Below are positions 1 to 23,595 of a DNA stretch of 64,000 nt, piece after piece. Within the stretch, counting starts at the first letter, position 1, and each line of letters opens with the position of its first letter. The notes under the pieces are model-generated. The model was given only the letters and a program-made list of their open reading frames with translations. It had not been told where the DNA came from and made no database searches. The DNA is from Siniperca chuatsi (taxonomy: Eukaryota; Chordata; Actinopteri; Centrarchiformes; Sinipercidae), in contig NC_058058.1 of NCBI RefSeq assembly GCF_020085105.1, positions 9,697,675 through 9,761,674 of the forward strand, written 5' to 3'. Made by a program: the position numbers and the translations under genes.

Positions 1-10681
<10,681 letters not shown>

Positions 10682-13600
10682 TGAAATATTTCAAAACATT
10701 TCAGATGAACCCCACCCACATTAAAACCACCCTCTTACATCTTAATCCCTTTTTGATAATTATTTCATGGCTTATCTGTTGGCATCCCTAAACATATTAG
10801 TGTATTGTACAGTATATGGAGATGGTATTCACATTCACTTTAGTGCCCACACCTCTTTCATCAATCTACTATCTACCGTCCGTTATTGTAAATTTCTCCA
10901 TTTGTTCCGTCTTGCTCTCCGTTCAGTTGCCCCCCCTCCCCCTTACCTTCCCTCAAGAATCTCACCCCAGTTGGATTTGACAAGCATGTGGATCTGCAAT
11001 GGAGGTGCACGTGGTTTTGACAGAAGACATTCACACAGAGCTCCACACACTCGCATATACAAGCACAAATATGAATTTACAAACACATGGAACACATGCA
11101 GTCATGTGGGTGTAAAAAGAAAATGTGGGATTAAATTGGCAGAAATGTTTGGATTGGGCTAATTTTTATATTTATGTACCTGTGTATATTTCTACCACAC
11201 TTTGGCCTTGGGTGGTATTCAGTAGTGCAGTTCTGCATTACTTCCCTCACAAAGGGAAAGAGTGCAACTTCATCTTTTAACGAGAACAATGTAACATGTG
11301 ATGTTTTGTTTCTCTTTGTGTCGTTTTCTTTTTTTTTTTTTTTTTTTTTTTGTGTCTGTTGAGTTTCAGCCTCTGGGAAATGTTAGGGGTGTGTGTGTTT
11401 TCTTCTAAAAAGCAGGTCATTAAAATACATTTTTATTAAATTCCTGAATTTCTCCTTCCGCTGACTTTTTGGTCTCCTACAAAGTATGTCTCTGATTACT
11501 GTGATAAGACCCATGAAGTACTACTGCTCAGTGGTCACCTACACTTCATTGATTTGTCTTTAACATCAATATTTCTGCTGCTTGTTCAGATAGACTGTGT
11601 GATTTATAATTTTTTTTTTCTTTTCCCAAGTTGTTGACCTGCTCTGACATTTCATTAGCTATTGGTTGGTCCTTTTTAGGAAATAAAGGCTTTTTCAGGC
11701 TCATCATAGTATCCTCCTTACCTGCAGAAGGTCTGCACACTGCAGAAATCTAAGTTTCCCAAAGGACAATAGTTTTACTCTCTCATTCATGAGTTTTGTT
11801 TACCCTATGGAAACTGTATTGATAGCTTGATGGCTTTATTGTAACAACCATCATTTCCTCAGTGACTTACATTTTTATGGAAACACTTTTTTTCCCCCTC
11901 AAGGTAAAATACCTATCAATCTTGTAAGGGGGAAAATTAGTTTACTGAAAATGTAGGTCATGATGGAATAAAAAAAAAAGTTTGACTTTCATAAAATTGT
12001 TTGTTTCAATGGGTAATTGAATATGTTCTAATAAGCACTCCTTGTAGTATAACAAAAATCCATGGTTGCTGTGTTTTGGTTTTTTTGTTTTTTCTCTTTG
12101 TGTTTGTTTTTGGGCAAGTTACATGTGATGCAACAGGACAGGTACTCTGTCTGGGCCCAGAGTACAGAGCTAGAGTATTGTACTATTACACACACACACA
12201 CACACACCCTCTGTGCTTTTGTGGAGACTCCTCACACCAAGAAAGGACTACTACCATGAGCTCCTTGTCTGAGGAAGTATTTTTCAAAGTGTGTGTTTTC
12301 GGGATGTCTGTTTCAGTACATGATGGCAACCAGTAGCCCACACTAATTGAATTCAGGACAATGCTGAAAGGGTGACAAAGTGTCACCTTCTACAGTTCAC
12401 ACGGTTTCCAAGATATCACTCGCAACAAATGCCGACCTGGCATGTTGAGGAAATATTGGAGTGATGTAGGATTACACTTGTAAACAAAGTTTGTATCATA
12501 CATAAAAGACATAAAATGGCACATGGCTTGAAAAATGACCGGAAGCAACATCCAGTGTGAACTAAATCGATTCATACATCTGCGTCAGTTCTGTCACTGC
12601 TGTAAGTTGGGGTTTGTTTGTTTACTGACAACAGTTTGAAGATCGTCTCTGGGATGTTGAGTAGGGCATTTGATGATATGTGTATGTGTGTGCGTGCTTG
12701 TGTGTATGTGTGCGTTTTCTGGTGTCTAACTTGGGAAGGGGTGGGGACCAGAAGGGTTATTAACATGAATGGCAAGCACTTTCTGCCTTGTTTGCCCACA
12801 CTTGATTTAACCAATATTAAGACAATTCTACTGTTTCTTAAATACATCCACATATATACATTCAGCTGTGTGTATATGCTCATCATCCAAATGAAGAACA
12901 TGCAGTGGAGAACTTCACCAGTCTTTTTGTGTAATTTAAGCATACATTCTTCAGCAGGCAAGTGAAGTTGGACATTTTATTTTTCACTATGACATCTTCT
13001 AAGCATGAACACACCCATGGTTGCCGCTTGCCTTGCCTGTTACTGGTTTATACATTGATAGCTGTACATTTAACACTGGCTCAAAGAGTCCTTCATCCCT
13101 CCTGAACTCTTCATGTTGATGTGCACATTATTTTATGTACCCATGTTAAAAGAAAAGTGGTGTATTCCATAAAAAAATACTCAAAGATTGTACTATGTTT
13201 CCAGCATTACCAAGGTACCTGGAGTGGTTCAAAATGAGGTTTTTTTTCTCGCATTTATGGTTTTATTAATGGAACCGTAATATACACACATGTATGTATA
13301 TTGGTATGTATCTAAGTTTTGTCTACCCCAACTTACATTCCCACAAACAAATGTTGCCATTTTTAGTTCAAGGGAGCAATGTACAAGCAGAGAAGTGTCT
13401 TATTATAATAAAGTTATACAGAGAAGGCAAAGTTAAATAAACTACTTTTGATTTAATGGAAAATTTTATCGCATGTCTCATTCTTCTCAGATAGATGAAG
13501 TGGAATATTTCAGCAAGATAAAAGGCCCGTTTCGCTGCACATGTTTTGACTATCATAGCAGGAAAAGCAACGGTGTAACTAATAACAGTGATGGTTTCAT

Positions 13601-14960
13601 TTAGGTGTGGCACACCTAAATGGAATGCAGCCGTAAATAATGTTATTAGTTAAACCTGTGTTTGACAAAGTGTTCTCCATGAAGGGGATCTATTGAACTT
13701 TGTCCTGACATATTTATTTTCAAGTGAAGACAACACATCACACACCACAGTCTACAGTCTAACTTCCCATTTAAGAAGTAGCGGAATAATGGTTGCATGT
13801 AGTAAAATATGTGGTCCGCTTTAGGTATGTTACCAACTTAACAAAGGCTAGTATCATGATATTTTCTTTATGACGTGCTTTTAGAGAAGATAAACCAAAA
13901 CCGTTGTTAATTGTAAATTTTTGTATGTTTGTATGGTTTACAATTAAACAAAGGCAGTTGGAATGGTATATTGAATTCAAATCAAAGCTAAAACGTGGAC
14001 CCTGCTGTCTTTTTTTTTTTTTTTGCTTGTTTGTTGTCTTATTCATGTATAGTTTAGTCTACTACTGAAAGCAATTTTCCAGAGCATGCTATACATTTGT
14101 GAACTGGTAAATGTGTTTTCTAGCTATTTTCTAGTGAGTTTCAGTTCAATTTATATGAGATAGATATTTTTCGCAGCGAATATTTAGTCATCTTTTTATT
14201 TTCCAAAGATATTGTTATTGTTCCGTGGTAATATCAGCCTGTTTAAGTGGGAGGTATATCTGAAATTTAGATCAGAGTTGGCTGCCAAACAGAACATGTT
14301 GGTAGAAAATCAGACCCGAGAGACAACCAATAAGCAAACCTGGACGCTGTTAAAATGACCATGTGAATTTAGCAGCTTACAAAGGTTCCTGTTTGACAAC
14401 TGACTCTTACTTACCTGATGTCGGAGCTTCCCACAGACACTTGAACACACTAACACTGAAGGGGTATCTTTAAAAGCAATACTTTGTCTACTGTATTACC
14501 TTGCAGCAATAATGAAATTTTGACAAAAATAATATAGTCAAGATGAATCTATTTTCACTTTAGGCTACTGACAGTAACTAAAATATGTGGGTGAGTCATC
14601 AGCATGTTTATGAAAATGGTCACACATAGACTGAAACGTTTTTCTCCCACTGACTTTATTGAAGTTTCATACATAAAAATCACAGCATACTATCCATATT
14701 AGAAGAAGGATAAAAACATTAAACATTTGTCATCTTATCAGTCTCACAATAGTGAAAACATGTGGGAGCACTGTAGAATACAACATAAATATAGTTCATA
14801 AAATAAAAGGGGGGTTGTGTTAATAGAGGCCTTATTATAATAAGTGCAAAGAGTATGCAGGTTTTGGGGTTCTTTTTCATTTGGAAAAATAACACCAAAC
14901 CTGATACAATTTCTTGAAAAAGGAGGGGTAATCGATGGAATTACAGGTGCCGGCCATTTG
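10682..14960. other. PRRC2A 3' UTR and intergenic DNA before CSNK2B
   Basis: AT-rich sequence with no credible coding exon. AATAAA signals occur at 11682-11687, 11967-11972, 13407-13412 and 13436-13441, so the end of the PRRC2A transcript cannot be fixed from sequence alone. A (CA)n tract lies at 12188-12208 and T-rich runs at about 11330-11351. The mammalian C-terminal PRRC2A exons (the stretch after the KNR motif, and the final tail) were looked for by eye here and not found. The ORF at 10767-11162 has no recognisable motif. Confidence 0.6.
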
Positions 14961-14999
14961 CCCTAAAACATGAGTACACCTGTAAAGGATGTGTAATAC

Positions 15000-15197
15000 T
15001 CAAAGTGAACAGTGAGCGGCAGCAGTGCGTCATCGGCGCTGTACGCTGCCGCTGAGTCTCGGGAGGAAGAGGAAGAGCGTAACTCTGGCGTAACCTGGAG
15101 GGTGAACTGGGAGGTGGTGTCCATCTTATTTACACCGGTGAGATTGTTCAATTTTTCATCTGTCGGATTTTTCAGGAGTATAAAAGTTGAAAGCCGG
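15000..15197 (+). promoter_or_regulatory. csnk2b: CSNK2B promoter and probable non-coding first exon
   Basis: This is a local GC/CpG-richer island in AT-rich DNA (about 15010-15130, with several CG dinucleotides), as expected for a TATA-less housekeeping promoter. A good splice donor, GG|GTAAGT, ends at 15197. A weaker candidate, CCG|GTGAGA, is at 15138. Joining either to the acceptor at 15780-15781 puts the ATG 10 bases into the second exon. This matches the mammalian gene, whose first exon is non-coding. The start site is not defined. Confidence 0.5.
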
Positions 15198-15791
15198 GTA
15201 AGTCAGCAGGATTACTCACGTTATTGTGTTGAGACGTGTAAACGCAGAGGCAGAGGAAGCTCCAAAAAAGAGCTAATCTTTGTCGTGAGGCCTGTTTTCT
15301 AACGATGCGCCATATTGAATTTCATTCTTAGCCACTAGCGGGGTTTAGCTTAGCGAGCTAACAGTTGGCTGCATTAACAGTTTGTCATCGTGTATGACTA
15401 CACCGTACATTTAGGGTTGGATTTATCACTAATAACAAACGTTTTGGACGGGTTCAAGACTAAAAAACGCTGTGCTGCAACGGCAAATGTATAAAACTGT
15501 TGAGAAGATTACGCTCGCTCGTTAGCTAGCTAGTTAGCCTAGCCTTCATCAGGTTTGGGCAGCGACTATTTATTTATACGGCTGTATACTTTTACAATGC
15601 TGTTTTTGGACAGAAACTAACATTGTATTTAACCGCTTGAAAGTATGAATTTGGCACTAGAATAATTTATTATTGTAGTTAGCATTATGTTATAAGTTAG
15701 TGAGTGTGAATTCAGTGTTGATGTAGCTGCTTAACCTTAATTTCTGGATCCTAACTGAGTATTTTCACCTCTCTTTTATAGGTCTTCAGAG

Positions 15792-17447
15792 ATGAGCAGT
15801 TCAGAGGAAGTGTCATGGATCTCCTGGTTCTGTGGACTGAGGGGCAATGAATTTTTCTGTGAGGTGAGTTGTCTGATTCTCTGCCTGATCTGTCTGTGTA
15901 TATTAATTGTTGCGATCCATGTAGGGACATATCAAAATTAAGTTAAAATAAAATCTGGACTTGTTGTTATTGCAAGCAGAACTATGAGCGTATGTAACTC
16001 AACAGTAATGAGTCAAGTAGAGCTTATTACACTCCATATTGACATGTGTCTCTTACTGTTAATTTCACTACACACATGAGGACACAGCCAGATATAGCCC
16101 TGACCTAGGTCTGTAAACTATGTATCAGGTCCTGCATGAATATCCTCGACAGTTCAGACATTTCAGTCCCAGATCAGATCCTAAAAGTTGTTACAGGAGC
16201 ACTGTGAATAAAAAAAACCTTATTACTTGGTGGCAGGAAATCTTCTTGGTCTACAAGCTAGGGAAAAAATCCGTCAAGCGATTTGTAAAGTAACAAAAAC
16301 ACAATTTTCTCTGATTTCTTCAATTAAAGTTAATACAAGTGAGGAAGTGGTCTTGCTGCATCCTTGAGTTTACATGCTCTGTATTGACTTTAATGAAAAA
16401 GACCTTTCTATGTCTGAATAAATCATGTTGTTTTGTGATTTTACACTTTCTTGACATGGGTTTTCCAAGCCTATGAGTTGTTAAGAAGATTTCTTACCAT
16501 CCAGTGAGTTTGTATTTTCAACATACTTTCAGTAACATGGTCCTGGATCAGGGCTCAGCCAGACCATGCTCTAACTACTTGTTCACAGCATTTCAAGCTT
16601 AAGCTTAAGCTCATGCTCTCAAGCCCACACACACATTTCACCAGTTATTGATCGCTGTAATCATTACTCCAGTTCATACCGACCCTGAAGAGATTACTCC
16701 TGTTTGTGACTGTGGATTTTGAAACCCATGTCTTACATTGGTATCATATTTGGAAGGGATCTCTTCACTGTATGTACAGGAGGAATGATTACAGCGACTA
16801 TTAACTCTTTCTCTGTACCTTTTGGCATAGACTTTAAAAAATACGAACCTATCTGGGTAATCAGTTTTCTCGGTTGATTTCTCCAACTAAAGGTGGATGA
16901 AGACTACATCCAGGACAAGTTCAACCTGACGGGGCTCAACGAGCAGGTTCCCCACTACCGCCAGGCCCTAGACATGATCCTGGACCTTGAACCAGGTCTT
17001 TATATTATGTTTATGCCTCCACATTCTCAAATTTACTTAAGCACGTGTTACAATCCTAAATGTCGATACACATATCAACAATGTACAAAATGCATTAGAT
17101 TTCATTGGGTGTGTTGGTTGAAACGGTGAATAATTGTCTAGAGGGGAGAGACAACCATCCCAGACATCAGCAGAAGAACCCTTTAACAGTTTTAAAAACT
17201 GAATGGGCCGACTAAATGTTTATCTGCGTCTTCATTTACCAGCTAACAGAGATCAAGAGCTAGGAGTAAAGGAGTTGCAGGTTGATCCTGACTGTAACGT
17301 GTGCTGCTCTTTTAATCTGTCATCTAACAAATAAAATGAGTGAACAGTTTATCTCAGCATTATTTTGTTTTAAGCTGTTTAGCCTGCTCAGCTGCTTCTC
17401 TCCTGTACGATAACTGTTAGAAAATATCACAGTATACGGTTTCACAC

Positions 17448-17495
<48 letters not shown>

Positions 17496-20400
17496 CAGTT
17501 ATAATGACCCTTAAAGGAATGAAAACAGAAGTTTTTTTGTTTGTTTGTTTTTGGAACAAATGCATAATTTCACAAAATATTATGTCCTGACAGACATGAA
17601 ACTTGATATACTTATAATAATTATTTTTTTAATAACACTCATACAGTAGGATTCAATACTATACATAAGCAAATGTACAAAGTATGATAACCGTCAATTT
17701 TCATACACTGCAACCCTATTACACATACTGCAACACCCAGCAGTCATTTTACATTTTCACAGGCTCTTTGAAACCATGTGAGTCATTTCAGCTGCTCTTC
17801 AGACTCCCTCAGAGCTTCTGTTGTCTTTTGACATTTATTTATTTATTAATTTTTTACAAGAGCACTCTCTCTGTTGTATTTTTGGTATTCCCTGTCCTTT
17901 TTGAAAAACTTTCTCAGCACAGTTTTGCATCTCTGTAAACTCTTAAAAGAAACGTGAACACCAACAACGCTCTCTGTTCCCTTCTGTCTTCAGATGAGGA
18001 GCTGGAGGACAATCCCAACCAGAGTGACCTGATTGAGCAGGCAGCTGAGATGCTGTACGGCCTCATCCACGCACGCTACATCCTCACTAACCGAGGCATC
18101 GCACAGATGGTAGGTGCCAGCTACATCAGCAAAATCCACTACCCTGTCTGCATTAGGGAAGCTGCTTTTCCATTACTTTGTTTCTTGTTGGAGTGGGAAA
18201 TTATTTACACCATGTGAGACTGAAGTTGTCAGTAAACACTGCAGATGACTTTATATATTCAGTAAAGGGGGTGATAATGCTGGATTTTGTGGGATGAATA
18301 GGAAGAACAAACATGGGTTGGAATTAATTACATTAGTTGTATACTAAAGCAAGCGACTGTCAGTCACAGTTTTGGCAGCTCAGTACCTGTAAAGCTGGGT
18401 TTATACTTGATGCAAGCAGTTAACAATTCATAGATTTCAATGAATAAGTCATAGAGTTCTTACTGCGTAGGTTTGGATTTATGACACATGCAGCCCGAGC
18501 TGACCAATCACACTTTTTGAAGTCCCCACTTGGTATGTCCGTAGCTGCCATACCCCTTAAGCGTAGATACATTTTTGAGGAGTTGCACATTACTAGGCTA
18601 GGCTAGCTTTGGCGGTTACGTCTAAAGGCTCTTTAGCTGCATTTATGGCTGCAACTAACGATCATTTTCTTCATCGATTAATCTGCTGATTATTTTCTCG
18701 ATCATTTATTTTGTCTATAAAATGTTTGAAAATTGTGAAGTGTTTTATCTCAGTTTCCCAGAGCTCAAGGTGACATCTTCATATGATATTTAGTTTACAG
18801 TAAATCCTCACATTTAAGGAGCTGGAAGCAGCACATTTTTGGCATTTCTGCTTGAAAAGATGTAGAGCTGCAACAATTAATAGATCGATCGACAGATAAT
18901 GACTCTGCAACTATTTTGATAATTGATTAAAAGGACAGTTCACCCCAAAATCAAAAACATATTTTCCCTCTTACCTGTAGTGCTATTAATCCATCTAGAT
19001 TATTTTGGTGTGAGTTGCCGAGTTTTGGAGATATCGGTCGTAGAGATGTCTGCTTTTTATTTATTTTTATTTTTTTCAATATAATGGGATATGGCACTCG
19101 GCTTGTGGTGCTCAAAGCGCCAAAAATACATTTGAAAAATTCAACAGCAATTTAATTTGAAAGAGACATTGCTGTTAAGTTTTTCAAATGTCTTTGTAAG
19201 CTCCCTTTTTAAAAGAGTGACAGTTGTTAAATGATAATTGTTTGCCACCTATAATTATCTTTTTTTATATCCTGATTTGTAACGTGTAGTTGGAGAAATA
19301 TCAACAGGGAGATTTTGGCTATTGCCCCCGGGTCTATTGTGAGAATCAGCCTATGCTTCCTATCGGTGAGTAAAATTTATACGTTCATTCAAAATGTTCA
19401 TTCTCAAATACAATACATCCATGTTTTATAAAATTATTACCCAGTTTTAGCACAGGACAGGGTAAAACAGCACAAGTTGGTTGGGGCTGGGACACTGCTC
19501 TCAGTGGTCTTTTAGACTGATATTTTGCTTTGGGAATCTCTTCATTCTTAATTACTTTTTAAACAATTTATTCATGATGCCCTTTTTTAACTTGGTCAGT
19601 AATTATTTTCCCGGTTAATCTGAAATATTGTCGTCTATTTTGTTGCTTTTATCAGTGCATGAAGGCCACAGTCTGTTTTCTTTCTGTAAACTTTTAGAGC
19701 CACCAAATCTGGCTGTCCACTCCAAATCACGCCATTTGTTTCCATTCAAATCTAAATGTACATGGATCTGATGATAAAATTGATGCTGAGTGAAATTCCT
19801 AGGAAGGAATTTAGGAAGCGCTGTACTAGCAGCGCTTCAGTGTAAGTCACCGCGTCTCTATCTTAGGTATAGTAGATTTACTTAAGTTCATATCTAATCC
19901 AGTTTCTTCCTTGCTCTGTTCCTCCTACTCTTCCTCCACAGGTCTGTCAGACATCCCAGGAGAGGCCATGGTGAAGCTGTACTGTCCTAAATGCATGGAC
20001 GTCTACACACCCAAGTCCTCCAGGCACCACCACACAGATGGAGCCTATTTTGGCACTGGCTTCCCACACATGCTCTTCATGGTTCACCCTGAGTACAGGC
20101 CCAAGAGGCCCGCCAACCAGTTTGTCCCAAGGTTAGTACAGCAGGTCGAACTTGAAGGTGTGCTCCTGTAGACTAGTACTGTGTTGCACTGTAGCAATAA
20201 TTTATCCACACTGGTTGCTGTAATAAGGGTGTATAAGGGAATATAATTGTATATTAATGAGAGGTGTATGTTTTGGAGCATGTTGTGTCTAACTGTTCTC
20301 ACTGTAGAAATATACTCTATGTACACATCATCAGGGAAGAGTCCACCAATCACACATTCCTCACAGCATCTATACTAATTGGGATCATGTGAACTTGACT

Positions 20401-21162
20401 GATTAAAAAATCCCTCCTTCAGCCTAAGTCAGCATAATGCGGCCATATGATGAAGGCTGGTGGATGTACTCTAATTACTGTTAGTTATTCTCACCATTTA
20501 GAAATGCAATACTTGATGGTTAAAGGACATTATTTCTTAAATGTCAAGTTGTTTTTCTCAATATCTATATATTTATAATGTAATTGTTGGGGAAACACTG
20601 GGGCATCTGAATGGAAATATCGGCTCTGTTATAGGTGATTTTAAAGGGTAAATTCTTAATGTAAACATTAATATTTTTAATAAGGCACCAGGTTAGAGGG
20701 TTCCTTGTACAGTTTACAGCGTTAGTTTTCTGAGAATCTCATTCATATCCAAGCAAAATTGGTATTGTTACTTAAATATCCCTAACGGAATCAATATCGA
20801 ATAGTGACCTCGTAAATCGGAATCATATCGATTCGGGAAATCAGTGGCGATACCCAGCTCTAATCACTGCTCTCTCCCTAAAAGCAAATATGTAACTGAT
20901 CACGCTCTTCAATTTCAGTATGCATGTTTGTGTTGCATCTTGTCAATTATATTTAAAGGTAATATTTGTAACTTTTGTGCTATTCCGGACTTTTCATCAT
21001 GTTTGTTAACCAACCTAAACAATGGCCAGAAGAAATGCTCACATTTGTTTGTCGCATTCTTCTTTCTCCAGGCTGTACGGGTTCAAGATCCACCCCATGG
21101 CCTACCAGCTGCAGCTGCAGGCCGCCTCCAGCTTCAAGAGCCCCGTCAAGGCCATCCGCTAG
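15792..21162 (+). CDS. csnk2b: CSNK2B, casein kinase II regulatory subunit beta
   Basis: Regulatory subunit of the CK2 tetramer (alpha2-beta2). It dimerises through a zinc site, docks the catalytic subunits and steers substrate choice in nucleus and cytoplasm. Coding exons: 15792-15863, 16893-16995, 17994-18109, 19290-19365, 19942-20131, 21072-21162. They sum to 648 nt, giving 215 aa, the same length as the mammalian protein. The sequence shows the N-terminal [10 protein letters not shown] autophosphorylation site, the acidic loop [10 protein letters not shown], the zinc cysteines in YCPRVYC and YCPKC (residues 109, 114, 137, 140), the catalytic-subunit docking segment near [17 protein letters not shown], and a tail [11 protein letters not shown] that differs slightly from mammals. 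The start is fixed by the conserved N-terminus. The intron after 16995 has a poor donor, GTCTTT. The identity is certain; this is one of the most conserved animal proteins. Confidence 0.98.
16645..16806. repeat. Small hairpin repeat in CSNK2B intron
   Basis: Imperfect inverted repeat. 'cgctgtaatcattactcc' near 16653 pairs with 'aggaggaatgattacagcg' near 16778, and the inner parts 'gaagagat' and 'atctcttc' also pair. I recognise the family from memory as a dispersed fish repeat. It lies in intron 15864-16892, where it is not expected to affect coding. Confidence 0.6.
17448..17495. repeat. (ATT)n microsatellite
   Basis: About sixteen uninterrupted trinucleotide ATT units inside the CSNK2B intron between 16995 and 17994. 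It accounts for the poly-Asn ORF on the opposite strand. Confidence 0.95.
18645..19200. repeat. Two adjoining dispersed fish repeats in CSNK2B intron
   Basis: 18645-18935 begins 'ggctgcaactaacgatcatt' and contains a 'cgattaatctgctgatta' pattern; the same family lies inverted at about 36385-36660. 18936-19200 begins 'gacagttcaccccaaaatca' and includes 'ggcactcggcttgtggtgct', another family I recognise from memory as common in percomorphs. Both sit in the intron between exons 17994-18109 and 19290-19365. Confidence 0.65.
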
Positions 21163-22218
21163 AGCGTCCAGGACAAAGGAGGTGGAGGAGGAAGATTCAT
21201 AGAGAGAGACAAGACAGGAAAGAATTATCAGAAGGGGAGGGGTCACCTGCATTTTACAAAGCTTTTCAGATGCCCCCTCCCCAGCCTGAAGACTGTATTA
21301 TTTTGGTTTAGATTAGGGTAAATGAAAAAAGTGTAAAGATTTTTGAGTGTGAGCGAGACATAAAAAAACGCACAGCCATGATCTTAATCACAAACAAACA
21401 CATGCACTCATACATACAAAAATACATAAATGCATCCACACACTTTGGATTCCATGCACGCACCTTACCAAACTCATCAGTGCCAAAAACAGTAGGTGAG
21501 GTAAAAGGAAGCTGAACATTAAATGGGCTCCACCCTGCTTCTGCTGTTCACTCGCATTACGAGCACACTGATGAGAAAAATTTTATAATCAGTGGGTGAA
21601 CATTGTCCTGTAGAAAGGGTTTTATGTCCAGGCCTGTTGGACGGAAAGCTGAAGAAAGGGGCAGTTTTCACCTGTGGCTCTGTGTTTGTTCTGTATTTGG
21701 CACAGTTTGGTAAAGAGTGGCGGTAAACCCTCCGTCATTGGAAGCCTCTGCTCCCCATTAGACCCCCCAGTGCATGTACACTCAGGCTGGCACTCACAGA
21801 GACAGTCTGGACGTTGCCGATCACTCGTTTGTAAAATTTGGTTACTGGTTTGTCTGATGTTTTGTGGTGTTGCACAACACATTCTGTTGAATTTGCCTTA
21901 AGATTCAGAGAAAACACTCGTATTGTTTTGTGTTTCAAGAGGCACATTAGTTTTCTTTATTTTCTTTCTGCTGTTAGAGGAGGTAAAGTAGAAATAGATT
22001 AAACTAACATGAATTTCCAAATCGTTCAGACAATTGTAATCAGCCTGTGTCATTTCTCCAGCTGTCTATGCGTGTGTCAAACAACTGTCTGTATTGGTAC
22101 CTTAAGTGAAAATATAACCTGTGCTACATTTTTCGGAGACGTGTGCCCCTTCCCCCCCTGCAGCGGGCTTAGCTGCATTTGTATTGTCACCTCCCCTTCC
22201 CTTGTAGCTTCATCTTCT

Positions 22219-23230
22219 TTAAATAACTAGTTTGACATTTTGGGAAATACACTTATTTGCTTTCTGGCACAGAGTAAATGAGAAGACTGTTACCACTCTA
22301 TGGTAATGTGAAGCTACTGTGAGCAGCCGGTTAGCTTCACTTAGCATATAACTAGATTGGAAATGGGAAAACGGCTAGCCTGGCTCTGTCTGAAGGTAGC
22401 GAAGTCTTCCTGCCAGCACCTCTAAAGCTTACAATTTAACTAGTTATATCTAGTTTGTTAATTTGTACAAAAATCGTGTAAAAATGCCAATTCGCATTTT
22501 TATGGGAGGTTATGTGCCGGCTAGCGGTTGCTAGGCAACCAGTGTTGATTCCAGGAAGTTACTGGTCCCAATCAAGACCTGACCGGCACCGTAACACCAC
22601 AACATGTCGTTTTCACACTTCGGTTTTGTACAGATTAAACAAACGATTAATATTTGTTTGTATATAATGTTTGTTGATCAACTATATCTGCTAACCGGCA
22701 CATAGCCCCCCCGTAAAACGTCGATTTGTCGTTTTTACACTGCGGGTTTTGTACGAATAACAAGATATGTGTTAATTAGTTAGCTTTAGCTACTACTAGC
22801 AGCTCTAAAAGCTCTCTAAATAACACGTTGTATCTTGTTTGTTTAATCTGTACAAAACCGACGTGTAAAAACGACAATTCACCGTTTTACTGGGGTTATG
22901 TGCCGATTAGCAGTTGCTAGGCAACCAGTAGTGACTCTAGGAAGTTACTGGTCCCAGCCAAATAATCTGGCATATAATCCCTGTGAAAAACCTGTGAATT
23001 GTCCTTTTTACGCTTTTTGTACGTATTAAACAATGACGAGGCTTTAGAGGTGTTGGTAGGTGGATTGGACCATCGGACAGAGCCAGGCCAGCTTTTCCCC
23101 CGTTTCCAGTCTTTTTGCTAAGCCAAGTTAAGCTAACTGGCTGCTGGTGTTAGAGAGTGGTATCAGTCTTCTCATCTAACTCTCTGTCTGAAAGCGAATA
23201 TTTCCCTAAATGTCAAACTATTCCTGTAAA
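22219..23230. repeat. TTAA-type fold-back MITE, long copy, in CSNK2B 3' region
   Basis: The left end 'tagtttgacattttgggaaa' and the right end 'aaatgtcaaactattcc' are inverted copies, and the inverted similarity continues far inward: 'agcagccggttagctt' pairs with 'aagctaactggctgctgg', and 'cctctaaagct' with 'gctttagaggtg'. The left end adjoins TTAA (22219-22222). This copy is about 1 kb because an inner module, 'gttatgtgccg...ttgctaggcaaccagt...aggaagttactggtccca', occurs twice in direct orientation (22509-22571 and 22896-22960). Shorter copies lie at 43614-44105 and 53877-54512. Confidence 0.8.
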
Positions 23231-23589
23231 GATCACGGAGGAGACTCTGAGAAAGAGGAATTTAGACAATCTGAATCCTTCAGCTCACTCCACCACTGCA
23301 CTGATCCTACTGGTGTCTCTCCACAGCACAGTTTCATTATTTATGTTCAGGTTTAGAGACAGACAGACCACCAGCCGCTTGTTTTTTGTTTGTTTTTTTT
23401 TGTTTCTGAAACAGTGGGGCAGATACTCACCACCACCCCCACTCTCTACTTCTGTGTGACTGGATCATATTGTTTTTGGATTTCATGATACAAGAGAAAC
23501 GGTATTTGTGTGTCCAGATTTTAACTAATGTTTGTCTGCGTTGTTGTCTTTCTGCTACTGTGGAAGGGTGAGCAGGATTCAGAATTCTC

Positions 23590-23595
23590 AATAAA
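23590..23595 (+). terminator. csnk2b: Probable CSNK2B polyadenylation signal
   Basis: AATAAA followed within 30 bases by a T/GT-rich stretch. No AATAAA was noticed between the stop codon at 21162 and this point, so the 3' UTR may be about 2.4 kb and include the fold-back MITE. A shorter transcript using a variant signal cannot be excluded. Confidence 0.5.

Noticed and set aside
10767..11162. 131-codon ORF after the PRRC2A stop
   Set aside because: It lies in the probable 3' UTR, has no resemblance to the mammalian PRRC2A C-terminus and no splice signals.
17320..17565. 81-codon minus-strand ORF with poly-Asn
   Set aside because: Produced by translation of the (ATT)n microsatellite.
20844..21311. 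155-codon ORF overlapping the last CSNK2B exon
   Set aside because: Out of frame with the conserved CSNK2B ending; the true frame ends at TAG 21160-21162.
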